DNA of 32,142 nucleotides from contig JAJZJB010000007.1 in the NCBI GenBank assembly GCA_021810375.1, positions 1 to 32,142 on the forward strand, in the 5' to 3' direction. This document shows, piece after piece, positions 23,112 to 30,310 of the stretch. The notes under the pieces are model-generated. The model worked only from the letters and a program-made list of their open reading frames with translations, was not told the DNA's origin and searched no databases. Each line of letters starts with the position of its first letter. The stretch's first letter is position 1. This stretch comes from Microcaldota archaeon. GTDB taxonomy: Archaea; Micrarchaeota; Micrarchaeia; Micrarchaeales; CABMGC01. The position numbers and the translations under genes were made by a program.

Positions 23112-23121
23112 GGTTAAAAAG
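23112..23121 (-). promoter_or_regulatory. TATA-like element of the EF-Tu-domain gene
   Basis: The minus-strand sequence CTTTTTAACC is centred about 34 nt before the ATG at 23082, leaving a leader of about 8 nt plus the AGGTGA site. Confidence 0.45.
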
Positions 23122-23180
23122 CCTTTTGCGCAGGGGTAAGCCCGAAAGGCTCGCAGCGTTGCAGAGGGACAATGGCGCAT
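23122..23180 (+). other. GC-rich foldable intergenic segment, possible small RNA
   Basis: The gap is otherwise AT-rich. CCTTTTGCG (23122-23130) can pair with TGCAGAGGG (23160-23168) to give a 9-bp stem including G-U pairs. An inner AGCC/GGCT hairpin with loop CGAAA lies between, and ACA follows the outer stem directly. That arrangement resembles an H/ACA guide RNA, but the upper stem is short, no k-turn is seen, and no TATA box is placed correctly. Weak candidate. Confidence 0.25.
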
Positions 23181-23258
23181 GTGTGCACTGTAGATATGCT
23201 TTATCTGCTTTTCACAGTAGTTATAGCGTGATTAGGAAAGAATTAGGTGAGAGTATTG

Positions 23259-23444
23259 ATGCCTAAGATAACGCTTAAAAGTCTCAAAGAAGAAAGAGGC
23301 AGGAATCGAAAGAGCAACCAGGAGTTCATAGACTTTTATGTCGAGTATATGAAAACGCATGGAAATAGGGTATGGAGCCGTGCGCAAAGGAAACTTATTG
23401 ATGCAGTCTATACCAAGGCTCCACGTAAAGTTGCAAAAACTTAA
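23259..23444 (+). CDS. hypothetical basic protein, 61 aa
   Basis: The start is ATG 23259 with AGGTGA 8 nt upstream. The protein is strongly basic (KITLKSLKEERGRNRKSNQEF...HGNRVWSRAQRKLIDAVYTKAPRK), mostly helical, with no Cys or membrane segment. I do not recognise it; a nucleic-acid-binding role is only a guess from charge. It lies just left of the 13-nt tRNA-Thr repeat, so it is probably outside the vapBC cassette. Confidence 0.65.
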   Translation: MPKITLKSLKEERGRNRKSNQEFIDFYVEYMKTHGNRVWSRAQRKLIDAVYTKAPRKVAKT

Positions 23445-23449
23445 TTTTA

Positions 23450-23462
23450 AGAGCCTCCGGCG
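23450..23462. repeat. 13-nt copy of the tRNA-Thr 3' end (possible att site)
   Basis: AGAGCCTCCGGCG is identical to 24266-24278, the last 10 bases of tRNA-Thr plus its discriminator and two flanking bases. The two copies are direct repeats that bracket the vapBC genes. Confidence 0.6.
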
Positions 23463-23510
23463 GTCTGCGGCCAGTCAGGAGTGGTTTCTTACCGTTGCAG
23501 AGGATAGACC

Positions 23511-23909
23511 TTATGATAGGGCGACTCTTTCTATGCTCTTTATCTTATCGTATGCATGGTCACTACTTAGGATCTTGCTATCCCTGCTTATGGCCGTTGC
23601 GGCATGATAGGCATCGAATGGGCTAAGTTGGTATTCTTCAATTAGTGCCGCGGCATTTAGGCATATTTCCTGACTTAGGTCTATCCATTCCAGATTCTTA
23701 ATATTGAGAAGTGCATCCACCGTTGTCAGGATATCTGTAGCCCTCCCTTCACGCAATAACCAAAACACAATCTCCTGCACTACAGCTACAGATGCATATG
23801 CACCGCTGATCTTTCCTGCTTCTATGTTCTCAAGGATATTGGAAGCTGTGGACTTAAGCCTGTCCCTCTCTTTTATGACAGCTATGAACAAATCCGATTC
23901 TACTAGCAC
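23511..23909 (-). CDS. vapC: VapC-type PIN-domain toxin ribonuclease
   Basis: The 132-residue PIN protein has all four acidic residues: D6 in VESDLF, E46 in VVQEIVFW, D99 in SPFDAYHAA and D117 in SSDHAYD. VapC toxins cut tRNA or rRNA and are neutralised by VapB. The start is GTG immediately after the antitoxin stop (TGAGTG), a typical coupled TA pair. It lies within an 800-bp segment bounded by tRNA-Thr and a copy of its 3' end. Confidence 0.88.
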   Translation of the reverse strand: MLVESDLFIAVIKERDRLKSTASNILENIEAGKISGAYASVAVVQEIVFWLLREGRATDILTTVDALLNIKNLEWIDLSQEICLNAAALIEEYQLSPFDAYHAATAISRDSKILSSDHAYDKIKSIERVALS

Positions 23910-24164
23910 TCAGACACCGCTTTTAGTGGCCGTTCCCATAGCAGTATAATGTATATTTTGCTTTATTTTCTGTACCGAATCTCCGGTCTTTACCTTGAGT
24001 GAGAGGAGAGTTTTTATGGCATTCTTTGTTTTAGGCAGTATTGCTATATGGTCACCCAGATCAACATAGGTAACCATGTCACCTTCCTTTATCGAGTATC
24101 TCTTACGCATTGACTTTGGTAGGGTAATCTGTCCCTGCCGTGTAACTTTGCCCTCGTAGTCCAT
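23910..24164 (-). CDS. vapB: VapB-type AbrB antitoxin
   Basis: From ATG 24164 this is 84 residues: an N-terminal AbrB swapped-hairpin domain (YEGKVTRQGQITLPKSMRKRYSIKEGDMVTYVDLGDHIAIL) that dimerises and binds the operon promoter, and a C-terminal tail (KTGDSVQKIKQNIHY) expected to wrap VapC. A TATA-like element is centred about 31 nt upstream, giving a leader of about 5 nt. A TTG further upstream would precede the predicted RNA start. Confidence 0.87.
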   Translation of the reverse strand: MDYEGKVTRQGQITLPKSMRKRYSIKEGDMVTYVDLGDHIAILPKTKNAIKTLLSLKVKTGDSVQKIKQNIHYTAMGTATKSGV

Positions 24165-24190
24165 TATTATCAGTACTATTATTTGTGGCA

Positions 24191-24200
24191 ATATATTAAT
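24191..24200 (-). promoter_or_regulatory. TATA box of vapBC
   Basis: The minus-strand sequence ATTAATATAT predicts a start near 24169, 5 nt before the vapB ATG, in the gap between tRNA-Thr and vapB. Confidence 0.55.
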
Positions 24201-24267
24201 AAAACTTTGTTTCTAGTATATCCATTTCATTAAATCATATTAGGAAAACGTGCAAAGAGTGAACGAG

Positions 24268-24339
<72 letters not shown>

Positions 24340-24362
24340 ACGACATTAATTTGATTGGGAAG

Positions 24363-24373
24363 ACTATTAAACT
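24363..24373 (-). promoter_or_regulatory. TATA-like element of tRNA-Thr
   Basis: The minus-strand sequence AGTTTAATAGT is about 28 nt before the first tRNA base. Confidence 0.5.
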
Positions 24374-24408
24374 TATTTTATTCGCATGCGGGGATACGCC
24401 GCAGGAAA

Positions 24409-24418
24409 ACTTTTTAAG
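24409..24418 (+). promoter_or_regulatory. TATA-like element of the repeat-protein gene
   Basis: ACTTTTTAAG predicts a start near 24440, 11 nt before ATG 24451, and argues against the TTG at 24439 as start. Confidence 0.45.
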
Positions 24419-24450
24419 AACCTCAAGCGAGTTATTATTTGAGTATTAAT

Positions 24451-25320
24451 ATGGCAATTAGGGACTCTCATGCCTGGAGTAAGAAACTGGCAGGGCTTAA
24501 CGCACAAGCTTTAGAGGAGCTGAGCAGGGTGCATAGGCGGAACGGCTGCAAGAACATGGCTGACTTCTGGATATCCAAAGGCTGGTTTACTGTAGGAAAA
24601 TCTGGAGAGATCATACTTAATAAGCGTCCAAGATGGCAGAGCGAGGCTGACGTGATAGACGGCATACGACTTCTCGCAAAGACTGAGGGGATAGATCCTG
24701 CAAGGATCAGCTATGGGTTTCTGGAAGAGAATGGTTTTGAATGGGCTATAATAAGGTTCTTTGATGGGAGCCATTATCGCGCGCTCAGGGCTGCATTTCC
24801 AGAGATCGGTATCCAGCCGTGGGAGCTCAGCGAAACACCGAAGGGATTCTTTGACGACCCAGAGGAGAGGAAGAGGGCGACAAGGTGGCTTGCAGAGACA
24901 AGACTGTCAAAGGATCCAAGAGAGCTTTCCAAGGCGGATTTCCATGACAACGGCCTTGCAGGACTGCTCCATCATCCAGAGATAAGAGGGAGCCCATGGC
25001 GCTTAATAAGCGAGGCTTACCCTGAGATAAAGCCATGGGAGCTTAAACGCATGCCAGCAGGCGTGGAGCTCTCAGGCAAAGAACTATGTGACATGGTAGT
25101 GACAAGGGCTGGTGAGCTGGGCATAGATCCGATGGACTTGCCGAGGGGGCGCGTGCCCGGAAGCGTACTCAAGGCAAATGGGAATAGCATACTCAACGTA
25201 CTTATTGCAGCAGGCATAGCTACAGAAGAGGATAGGAAGTACGTAGAATGCAAGGGTGCCAGAAAGAGCGCCGAAAGGCGATCAATTAGGGCATTGCGTA
25301 GAAATGAAGACCAGGGCTGA
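24451..25320 (+). CDS. protein with about three degenerate ~70-aa repeats, function unknown
   Basis: From ATG 24451 this is 289 residues, soluble. Units align as: GIDPARISYGFLEENGFEWAI...HYRALRAAFPEIGIQPWELSETPKG; then KDPRELSKADFHDNGLAGLL...SPWRLISEAYPEIKPWELKRMPAG; then GIDPMDLPRGRVPGSVLKANGNSILNVLIAAG (partial). Each has a helix with Asn-Gly, a YPEI/FPEI turn and PWEL followed by P-x-G. The first 60 residues are different and contain two Trp-rich helices. I know similar repeats only from uncharacterised prokaryotic proteins. Basic C-terminus. It stands alone right of the tRNA-Thr/vapBC segment, so it might belong to a larger accessory region. Confidence 0.7.
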   Translation: MAIRDSHAWSKKLAGLNAQALEELSRVHRRNGCKNMADFWISKGWFTVGKSGEIILNKRPRWQSEADVIDGIRLLAKTEGIDPARISYGFLEENGFEWAIIRFFDGSHYRALRAAFPEIGIQPWELSETPKGFFDDPEERKRATRWLAETRLSKDPRELSKADFHDNGLAGLLHHPEIRGSPWRLISEAYPEIKPWELKRMPAGVELSGKELCDMVVTRAGELGIDPMDLPRGRVPGSVLKANGNSILNVLIAAGIATEEDRKYVECKGARKSAERRSIRALRRNEDQG

Positions 25321-25344
25321 ATTAACATTGCTATGCATCAGCTG

Positions 25345-26670
25345 TTACGCTTTTGCAGTAGCTAGCCCAGGAACAGCATTAGGAAGAGCCTGGTGCTTCT
25401 TTCCTTTATTTCTCACAGGCAACACGCTTGCGAAGACCAGTGCTCCGGAGGCAAGGTAGAGGACCGGGAACCCTATCAATTGGGTTGCAGCAGCGGCAAG
25501 GGCGCCGAGGAAGCTGCCAATGCTGCCCGCGCCGTTGTAAATGCCAAGGGCATTTCCCCTTTTCTTGTCGCGCAGTGACTCAAAGAGCAAGGCGTAAGAC
25601 GTGGTGTAGTAGATTGGGTAAGAGATGCCAACTATGATGGCATATAGAAGTATGTTTGCAGTGAGGAAGCTTATACCGCTGACCACAAAGCTAGCTGCCA
25701 CTAGCACATATGAGAATGCCCGTATGTAATTCATATTGATAAATGTCCTGTAAAGCCCATTGGTGTCGTTGGACCTTGTGGCATAGTGGAATATTACGGT
25801 CTGGAGCACTGATGCCACCATTATCACTAGGAATACTTCTGACTCGGTGAGCCCGTGGATGTGTAGTGATGCCGAGTACTCGGTGTTGAACATGTTCACT
25901 CCAAGGCCAAAGATAAAGCATGAAATGCAGAGGAGCACAAAGGTGTCGTTAAGGTATTTGTGCCAGCCGGGTTTGCTTACGGCTTTTGAGATGTCGTCCA
26001 TTCCAGGAACGGAGCTGAATCGGAACGGATATGAGAGCATTGAGATTATGAGTGATCCTGCGTGCTTTAGTATGGATTCCTCCCTTGTCATGTTTACCAT
26101 TGGCTCAACTACAAGCAGGTATGCTGCAGCTGCGGAAGCAAACGAGGAGATGCCAAAGACCAGCACAAGAAGCCTGAGCGAGTACAGCCCCGCCACTACA
26201 GCCGCAGCTATGAGACCCAGGATCATGCCTACGTTAGATATCATCTGTAGGTCTGAGAAGTTCTTGGACCAGTGCTTTTCCTCGTCGGTCTCCATGATCA
26301 GCAAGTTGTACGCAGTGGGGTTGGCCTGCTGGAATAGAGCTATGCCTGCATATAGCAATATTATTGCTGCCGCGCTGGTGTAGAAGTACATTATTAGCAG
26401 CAGCAAGGTTATGCCTAAGTATGATAGCAATATGAACGGCTTCCGCTTTCCGGTGAGATCTGCGAGCTTGCCCCAGAAGAAGGCGCTTATCATGGCTACT
26501 GCGTTGAACAAGCTTACAGCTATGGCAACTGAGAGTATGCTGCCTCCGGTGGCAAGCAGATACAGGGGCACAAACGTAGAGAGCGGCGCATAGGCAAAGC
26601 TGGCAGGTATTGTTGCCAGCATCCAACGCGTATATCCCCCTGGCGCTAACAGTTTGGGATTTTTGTGCAT
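25345..26670 (-). CDS. major facilitator superfamily transporter
   Basis: From ATG 26670 this is 441 residues with about twelve hydrophobic helices in two halves. Motif A is visible after helix 2 (FFWGKLADLTGKRKPF), and a related, weaker GNALGIYNGAGSIGSFLGAL occurs in the second half. A long polar loop (about 210-235) separates the halves. Substrate is unknown; nearest in style to drug or sugar-phosphate permeases of the archaeal MFS_1 type. It stands alone, convergent with the repeat-protein gene. Upstream are two candidate TATA elements (about 26720 and 26741) and, beyond them, a strongly foldable segment. Confidence 0.85.
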   Translation of the reverse strand: MHKNPKLLAPGGYTRWMLATIPASFAYAPLSTFVPLYLLATGGSILSVAIAVSLFNAVAMISAFFWGKLADLTGKRKPFILLSYLGITLLLLIMYFYTSAAAIILLYAGIALFQQANPTAYNLLIMETDEEKHWSKNFSDLQMISNVGMILGLIAAAVVAGLYSLRLLVLVFGISSFASAAAAYLLVVEPMVNMTREESILKHAGSLIISMLSYPFRFSSVPGMDDISKAVSKPGWHKYLNDTFVLLCISCFIFGLGVNMFNTEYSASLHIHGLTESEVFLVIMVASVLQTVIFHYATRSNDTNGLYRTFINMNYIRAFSYVLVAASFVVSGISFLTANILLYAIIVGISYPIYYTTSYALLFESLRDKKRGNALGIYNGAGSIGSFLGALAAAATQLIGFPVLYLASGALVFASVLPVRNKGKKHQALPNAVPGLATAKA

Positions 26671-26736
26671 ATTATGGTCGCTTGATCGAATATTCAAACA
26701 AATGAATGATCGTCAGATAATTTGACAATGCGTCAA

Positions 26737-26746
26737 GAATATAAAC
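26737..26746 (-). promoter_or_regulatory. candidate TATA box of the MFS gene
   Basis: The minus-strand sequence GTTTATATTC would start RNA near 26715, giving a 45-nt leader to ATG 26670. A weaker element near 26720 gives a 24-nt leader. No ribosome site is seen before the ATG. Confidence 0.4.
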
Positions 26747-26749
26747 ATG

Positions 26750-26833
26750 GGCCCTGACCGCGCAATAGTGGCGGTAACGGGCCTTTGATGGCGCCACTAT
26801 TTCTTGGCGAGCATTAATTGCATGCCACCCAAG
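26750..26833. other. structured intergenic element with overlapping hairpins
   Basis: This is within the 345-nt gene-free stretch 26671-27015. Three pairings are visible: (B) GGCCC-ACCGC (26750-26761) with GCGGT-GGGCC (26771-26783); (A) AATAGTGGCG (26764-26773) with CGCCACTATT (26792-26801), a perfect 10-bp pair; (C) CTTGG-GCAT (26803-26814) with ATGC-CCAAG (26822-26833). A overlaps B by 3 nt, so they compete; alternatively the loop of B (AATAGTG) pairs with 26795-26801 as a pseudoknot. The element lies between tRNA-Leu and the MFS gene. It may be a small RNA or a leader on either strand. The rest of the gap (26834-27015) shows nothing I can name. Confidence 0.5.
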
Positions 26834-27015
26834 CCAAAGAGTTGGTTTATTACGTCGACAAGCCAAGCGCGCCGGGGCATTTGAAAGGCGATTGGCTAGA
26901 GCAGGATTATGACGTGTGATTTTAGTGGAAGTATAGTTTAAGGCGTATTTGTGGTTCGCATAGGAATTGCATTATACTTTTGTCGCTTTGTATTGCGCGC
27001 AAAGATTGCAGAGAT

Positions 27016-27120
27016 TGCAGGGGGTCGGATTTGAACCGACGAAGGCGCTAAGCCACAGGATCTTAAGTCCTGCGCATTTTCCGTGGCTCTGTGAACCATT
27101 CCAGGCTCTGCCACCCCTGC
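27016..27120 (-). tRNA. tRNA-Leu(UAA) with a D-loop intron
   Basis: Acceptor GCAGGGG/CCCCTGC, anticodon stem CAGGA/TCCTG with loop CTTAAGA (anticodon TAA), a long type II variable arm (GGC...GCC), T-stem GTCGG/CCGAC with loop TTCAAAT, A73. At 105 nt it is about 20 nt too long. The excess is in the D-loop: after GCAGAGCCTGG comes a 20-nt insert before AAAATGC, whose removal leaves a normal D-arm closed by GCA/TGC. A 9-nt tandem (AGATTGCAG twice) lies at and beyond the 3' end. TATA-like CCTTTTTAAG is about 31 nt upstream. Confidence 0.9.
27081..27100 (-). other. 20-nt non-canonical intron in the D-loop of tRNA-Leu
   Basis: The insert contains TGGTT-CACAG-AGCCA, a 5-bp hairpin (one G-U pair). 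GGAA at both borders leaves the cut sites uncertain by up to 4 nt. It is close to the smallest archaeal tRNA introns known. Confidence 0.75.
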
Positions 27121-27146
27121 AAGTGCATAAGGATAGGATTAGCAGG

Positions 27147-27156
27147 CTTAAAAAGG
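27147..27156 (-). promoter_or_regulatory. TATA-like element of tRNA-Leu
   Basis: The minus-strand sequence CCTTTTTAAG lies in the 39-nt gap after the transglutaminase-like gene stop, about 31 nt before the tRNA. Confidence 0.45.
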
Positions 27157-27159
27157 CAT

Positions 27160-28032
27160 TTATGGGGATGCCAGTTCAACAGCAAGGTTTGTTGCGTCAA
27201 CTGTCCAGGCTTGCCCATTCTCGCCAATGTATCTTACATATGCATGGCCTGGCTCTACTACCCGTCTTACTTGGTTATTTGAGGTGTCGTATTCTGGACG
27301 CTTAAAGGCAACCCCAAACCTACCAGTTATATCACCGCTTTGCCTTAATGCCTGCATGAGCCCCAGGGTGAGATCAGCATGGTTCCTGCATACTCCGCCA
27401 TTCTTTACAAAGTATTCTATAGGCATTAAGGATAATTTACCGTCTTTTGTGAGTATATCAGCAGCTTGTTCATCGTACCTTATTGCTGCAAATGCCGCGG
27501 CTGCAACAATTACAAGCTTGGCCTCCTCAGGTATGTCATTCTCTCGTATTATCCGTCTAAGCGCATCAGACAGCGACGTAATATAATTACCTTTTATGTC
27601 AACTGCTGACCCTACTCCAATGAACTTGCCTATGCCGGGCTTAAGCTCTTCTGATACATCATGCCCAAGGCAAAGTCGATGGAACCCTGAACGGATAAGT
27701 TCGCGTAGCTGTTGTACTGACTCAGCCTTATCTCTAGCTCCTTCCGCTTCGTGGGCGTCCATGATGCGCTGTAGCGACTCGCTTCTTCCCGCAAATGTTT
27801 GCTTGTAATCCTTGATCCATTTACCCATCCTCGTTGCTGCAAGACCCCAGTCCTCGTCTGCAAGCCTATCGAGTTCTCTTATTCCGTCATTGTAAGTGTT
27901 AATGGCGCTGCGATACTTCCCCTCGTCTGCAAGACTTTCGGCAGTCCTAGAGTAACCCCCAGTAACATCTTCCAAGTGCTTAAAAGCAGCATGCTCCCTC
28001 GGAGCGGCTATTATGGCCCTTAGCCTCATCAT
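27160..28032 (-). CDS. transglutaminase-fold cysteine protease-like protein
   Basis: The 290-residue protein has the transglutaminase-core triad near the C-terminus: C215 in NGGVCRNHADL, H263 in EPGHAYVRY and D279 in WTVDATN. Residues about 20-130 are helical with TPR-like spacing (AESLADEGKYRSAINTYNDGIRELDRLADED). No signal peptide or membrane segment is visible, so it is probably cytoplasmic. Such proteins may be peptidases, peptide cyclases or deamidases; the reaction is not predictable. A 6-bp inverted repeat CATAAC/GTTATG (28030-28051) overlaps the start codon region. The gene is followed closely by tRNA-Leu on the same strand. Confidence 0.8.
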   Translation of the reverse strand: MMRLRAIIAAPREHAAFKHLEDVTGGYSRTAESLADEGKYRSAINTYNDGIRELDRLADEDWGLAATRMGKWIKDYKQTFAGRSESLQRIMDAHEAEGARDKAESVQQLRELIRSGFHRLCLGHDVSEELKPGIGKFIGVGSAVDIKGNYITSLSDALRRIIRENDIPEEAKLVIVAAAAFAAIRYDEQAADILTKDGKLSLMPIEYFVKNGGVCRNHADLTLGLMQALRQSGDITGRFGVAFKRPEYDTSNNQVRRVVEPGHAYVRYIGENGQAWTVDATNLAVELASP

Positions 28033-28132
28033 AACATATCAATTAGTTATGTGCATTTCCTGATTCTTAATGCTTATCTTTATGCACACATTAAGTGCCG
28101 TATGTGGTTATTTTGGCTCTGCAGGCCACGGC

Positions 28133-28867
28133 TCATGCGTACATGGACGGCCCCTGGTCAGGAGCATTGCCGCCGAGCGTCTCGTTGGTGTCGCGGACCT
28201 TCTTTGTAAGGCTCCTTATCTTGGCCTCGACAAGTTTTGCCTCCTTCTCCAGGTCATCCAGATCAATGTTCATGTTCATTATCTTGTTAAGCCCTGCTAT
28301 CGCTAGCTCTGCGTACCTCGGATCCATTACTGTTGGATTGACCTCTACAAGCAGGTTCATCATTGGTATCTTGAATTGGTCTGCGTTGGTCATAAGTATG
28401 GCGCTTATTCCTGCTATCACGCCTTCTGCTATTGGCTTTATGCCTACGCTCCCGGCCTTTTTGATAGTCGCGGCGTCGGGAGAAGCTATGTAGACGTTGT
28501 TGGTGGGCTTCTGTGCAGGCATGCCGCTTATCGAGACAATCCTAGATATGCCGTATTTTCTTATGAAATTGAGCAGCTCCATGCTCAGCTGGTATATGGC
28601 ATCCGGAGGGATAGTGAACTCAGATATTATCAATACCGTCTTTGTGTTGTCATCCTTGTAGAGCCTTGCGGGAAACATAGGCAAGCCGTTGTGTATTGTG
28701 GCTATAGGAGGAAACAGGTCGCTCTCTATGTGTCCTATGTAATCCATCTTCAGTTTCTCTATTATATAGCTACCAGACATTGAGCCGACAAGGCCTGCAC
28801 CCGGAAAAGCTTCAATGAGTCCGTATCCCTTCAAGTTTACGTCTTTCGAGAGCTTTATGCTGATCAT
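28133..28867 (-). CDS. PAC2 family protein (proteasome assembly chaperone-like)
   Basis: From ATG 28867 this is 244 residues. The N-terminal LIEAFPGAGLVGSMSGSYIIEKLKMDYIGHI is the PAC2 hallmark (PG-GLVG--A), with ARLYKDDNTKTVLIISEF and IVSISGMPAQKPTNNVYIASPDAATIKKAG following. The last 40 residues form a charged helix (LDDLEKEAKLVEAKIRSLTKKV), and the tail ends in a hydrophobic-Tyr-x motif (MYA), which in archaeal PbaB-type proteins docks on the proteasome alpha ring. Docking here is inferred from that HbYX-like tail. A TATA element is centred about 32 nt before the ATG, giving a very short leader. Confidence 0.85.
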   Translation of the reverse strand: MISIKLSKDVNLKGYGLIEAFPGAGLVGSMSGSYIIEKLKMDYIGHIESDLFPPIATIHNGLPMFPARLYKDDNTKTVLIISEFTIPPDAIYQLSMELLNFIRKYGISRIVSISGMPAQKPTNNVYIASPDAATIKKAGSVGIKPIAEGVIAGISAILMTNADQFKIPMMNLLVEVNPTVMDPRYAELAIAGLNKIMNMNIDLDDLEKEAKLVEAKIRSLTKKVRDTNETLGGNAPDQGPSMYA

Positions 28868-28893
28868 GCTATCAGATGATAGAGGGTAGCATA

Positions 28894-28904
28894 AGTATTT
28901 AAAT
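28894..28904 (-). promoter_or_regulatory. TATA box of the PAC2 gene
   Basis: The minus-strand sequence ATTTAAATACT predicts a start near 28873, about 5 nt before ATG 28867. Confidence 0.55.
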
Positions 28905-29011
28905 GTCAAATTGCTGCGCTTGGCACTTTGAAGTCGTAACCGCCGACAGAGTAATGCCTTTAGATTTACAAAATAACTAAAAGGCCTTGATATTGTGTAA
29001 AAGTTTTGTGT

Positions 29012-29021
29012 GCTTTAAATA
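29012..29021 (+). promoter_or_regulatory. TATA box of the Lrp-like gene
   Basis: GCTTTAAATA predicts a start near 29043, 10 nt before ATG 29053; it excludes the upstream in-frame ATG at 28987. Confidence 0.55.
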
Positions 29022-29052
29022 TGAGAAAATTCACTTTCCTTGTGTCACACTG

Positions 29053-30231
29053 ATGCTGGCGATACCAATGGCCACAACCCCAAATAAAGAGGCCCCACCG
29101 AAGGCCGCATTCAATAGGGAAGCGAAAGATAGGATAGGCACTGCAATATTGCGCGAATTGAGCATGGATGCAAGGCAGAGCCTTAGCGCAATGGCTGAGA
29201 AGACAGGCGCAAGCAAGACTGCAGTCTTCAACGAATTGAACAGTTTGATAGAGCAGAAGGACATAAAGTTTGTTCCAGAGATAAACCTGGAGGAATTGTG
29301 GAGGCACGAGCTGCTTTATACAACCAAATGGATGCAGAAGAGGGAATTCAGGCAGTTGGATATACACCAGATAGGCTTCACCGAATACGTTGGATTTGTC
29401 AAGTTCATTGGAAAGAAACCGAGCGATGAAGAGATAGCCAAGGCGGTCAGAGCCTCATATATACCGCAGAATGTATCTGCAGTATATGGCAGGTACGACC
29501 TCTTCATGTACCTTGTTGCAAGAGATCATGCAGACATAAATGTCTTTGTAAACGCCTTCAACAAGAGCCTTCCAGGCTACAAGATGATAGTCAGGATAAG
29601 GCCTGTCAGGAAGAGCTTTGGCTTCTTCCCGCTTAGGAACGAACTCATAGAGCAGTTCAAGCTGCCTGAGAAATACAAGAAGCTTCTGGTGTCACTGAAC
29701 AATGGCTCTAGGGGCCAGCTCGGCCAGGGCCAGGAGCCGGACAAGAATGCCATTACATACATATACAAGACATTGATTGAGTACGGGATAGTAAGCCGGA
29801 CGACTATGTATATGAGGAACCCTGACAACGGTTTTGCAGGAATAATATCCTACAGCATAGTAGACCACCAGCAGTTCCAGAAGAGCAAGTACAAGTGGTT
29901 CGAGCATCTCGTGAAGATGGACGGCAATAAGTTGGGAACTTATACGTTTATGGCTGATGTCCACGAACCCTATGGAGGGATAATAATAGCCAATGCCAAG
30001 AACGCGGCGTGCTTTGAGGGCATCAAGAAGTCTATAGAAAGCTTAAGGCTCGGAATAGAGGTCGAGAGCATGATATTCTCCAGGCAGATCATTGGCGAAC
30101 TTGGGGTGCGGAACTTCGATCTCAGGTACTCAAACCAGTACGGCATGCTAGCCACAGAAGGCCTTGTGCCGAAAGTATGCACGGACAGGTATGCAAAGGA
30201 GCGTGCAAAGCAGGCATACATAGAGATATGA
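29053..30231 (+). CDS. long Lrp/AsnC-like regulator with two effector-type halves
   Basis: From ATG 29053 this is 392 residues, more than twice a normal Lrp. A winged-helix N-terminus (about 25-75: IGTAILRELSMDARQSLSAMAEKTGASKTAVFNELNSL) is followed by a RAM-like half with YGRYDLFMYLVARDHADINVFVNAFNKSLPGYKMI. A Gly/Gln-rich linker (NGSRGQLGQGQEPDK) leads to a second half starting with a helical NAITYIYKTLIEYGIVSRTTMY and another RAM-like stretch, GTYTFMADVHEPYGGIIIANAKNAACFEGIKKSIESL. A pseudo-dimer in one chain is a reasonable reading. Target and ligand are unknown. A start at ATG 29068 is also possible. Confidence 0.72.
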   Translation: MLAIPMATTPNKEAPPKAAFNREAKDRIGTAILRELSMDARQSLSAMAEKTGASKTAVFNELNSLIEQKDIKFVPEINLEELWRHELLYTTKWMQKREFRQLDIHQIGFTEYVGFVKFIGKKPSDEEIAKAVRASYIPQNVSAVYGRYDLFMYLVARDHADINVFVNAFNKSLPGYKMIVRIRPVRKSFGFFPLRNELIEQFKLPEKYKKLLVSLNNGSRGQLGQGQEPDKNAITYIYKTLIEYGIVSRTTMYMRNPDNGFAGIISYSIVDHQQFQKSKYKWFEHLVKMDGNKLGTYTFMADVHEPYGGIIIANAKNAACFEGIKKSIESLRLGIEVESMIFSRQIIGELGVRNFDLRYSNQYGMLATEGLVPKVCTDRYAKERAKQAYIEI

Positions 30232-30310
30232 GTATCATGTTATCATTTCGCAGACTAGGAGCCCTGCCAGGCTCGATTAGGTGATAGGTATCCCAAAGGC
30301 TTTCTCAAGG

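Noticed and set aside
27011-27025. Tandem AGATTGCAG at the tRNA-Leu 3' end as an attachment site
   Set aside because: The copies are adjacent, with no cassette between them and no distant partner seen; a local slip duplication is simpler.
26967-27305. 112-residue plus-strand frame
   Set aside because: It runs through the tRNA-Leu gene antisense; the GFEPT-type peptide is the usual artefact of translating a tRNA T-arm, and the rest is antisense to the transglutaminase-like gene.
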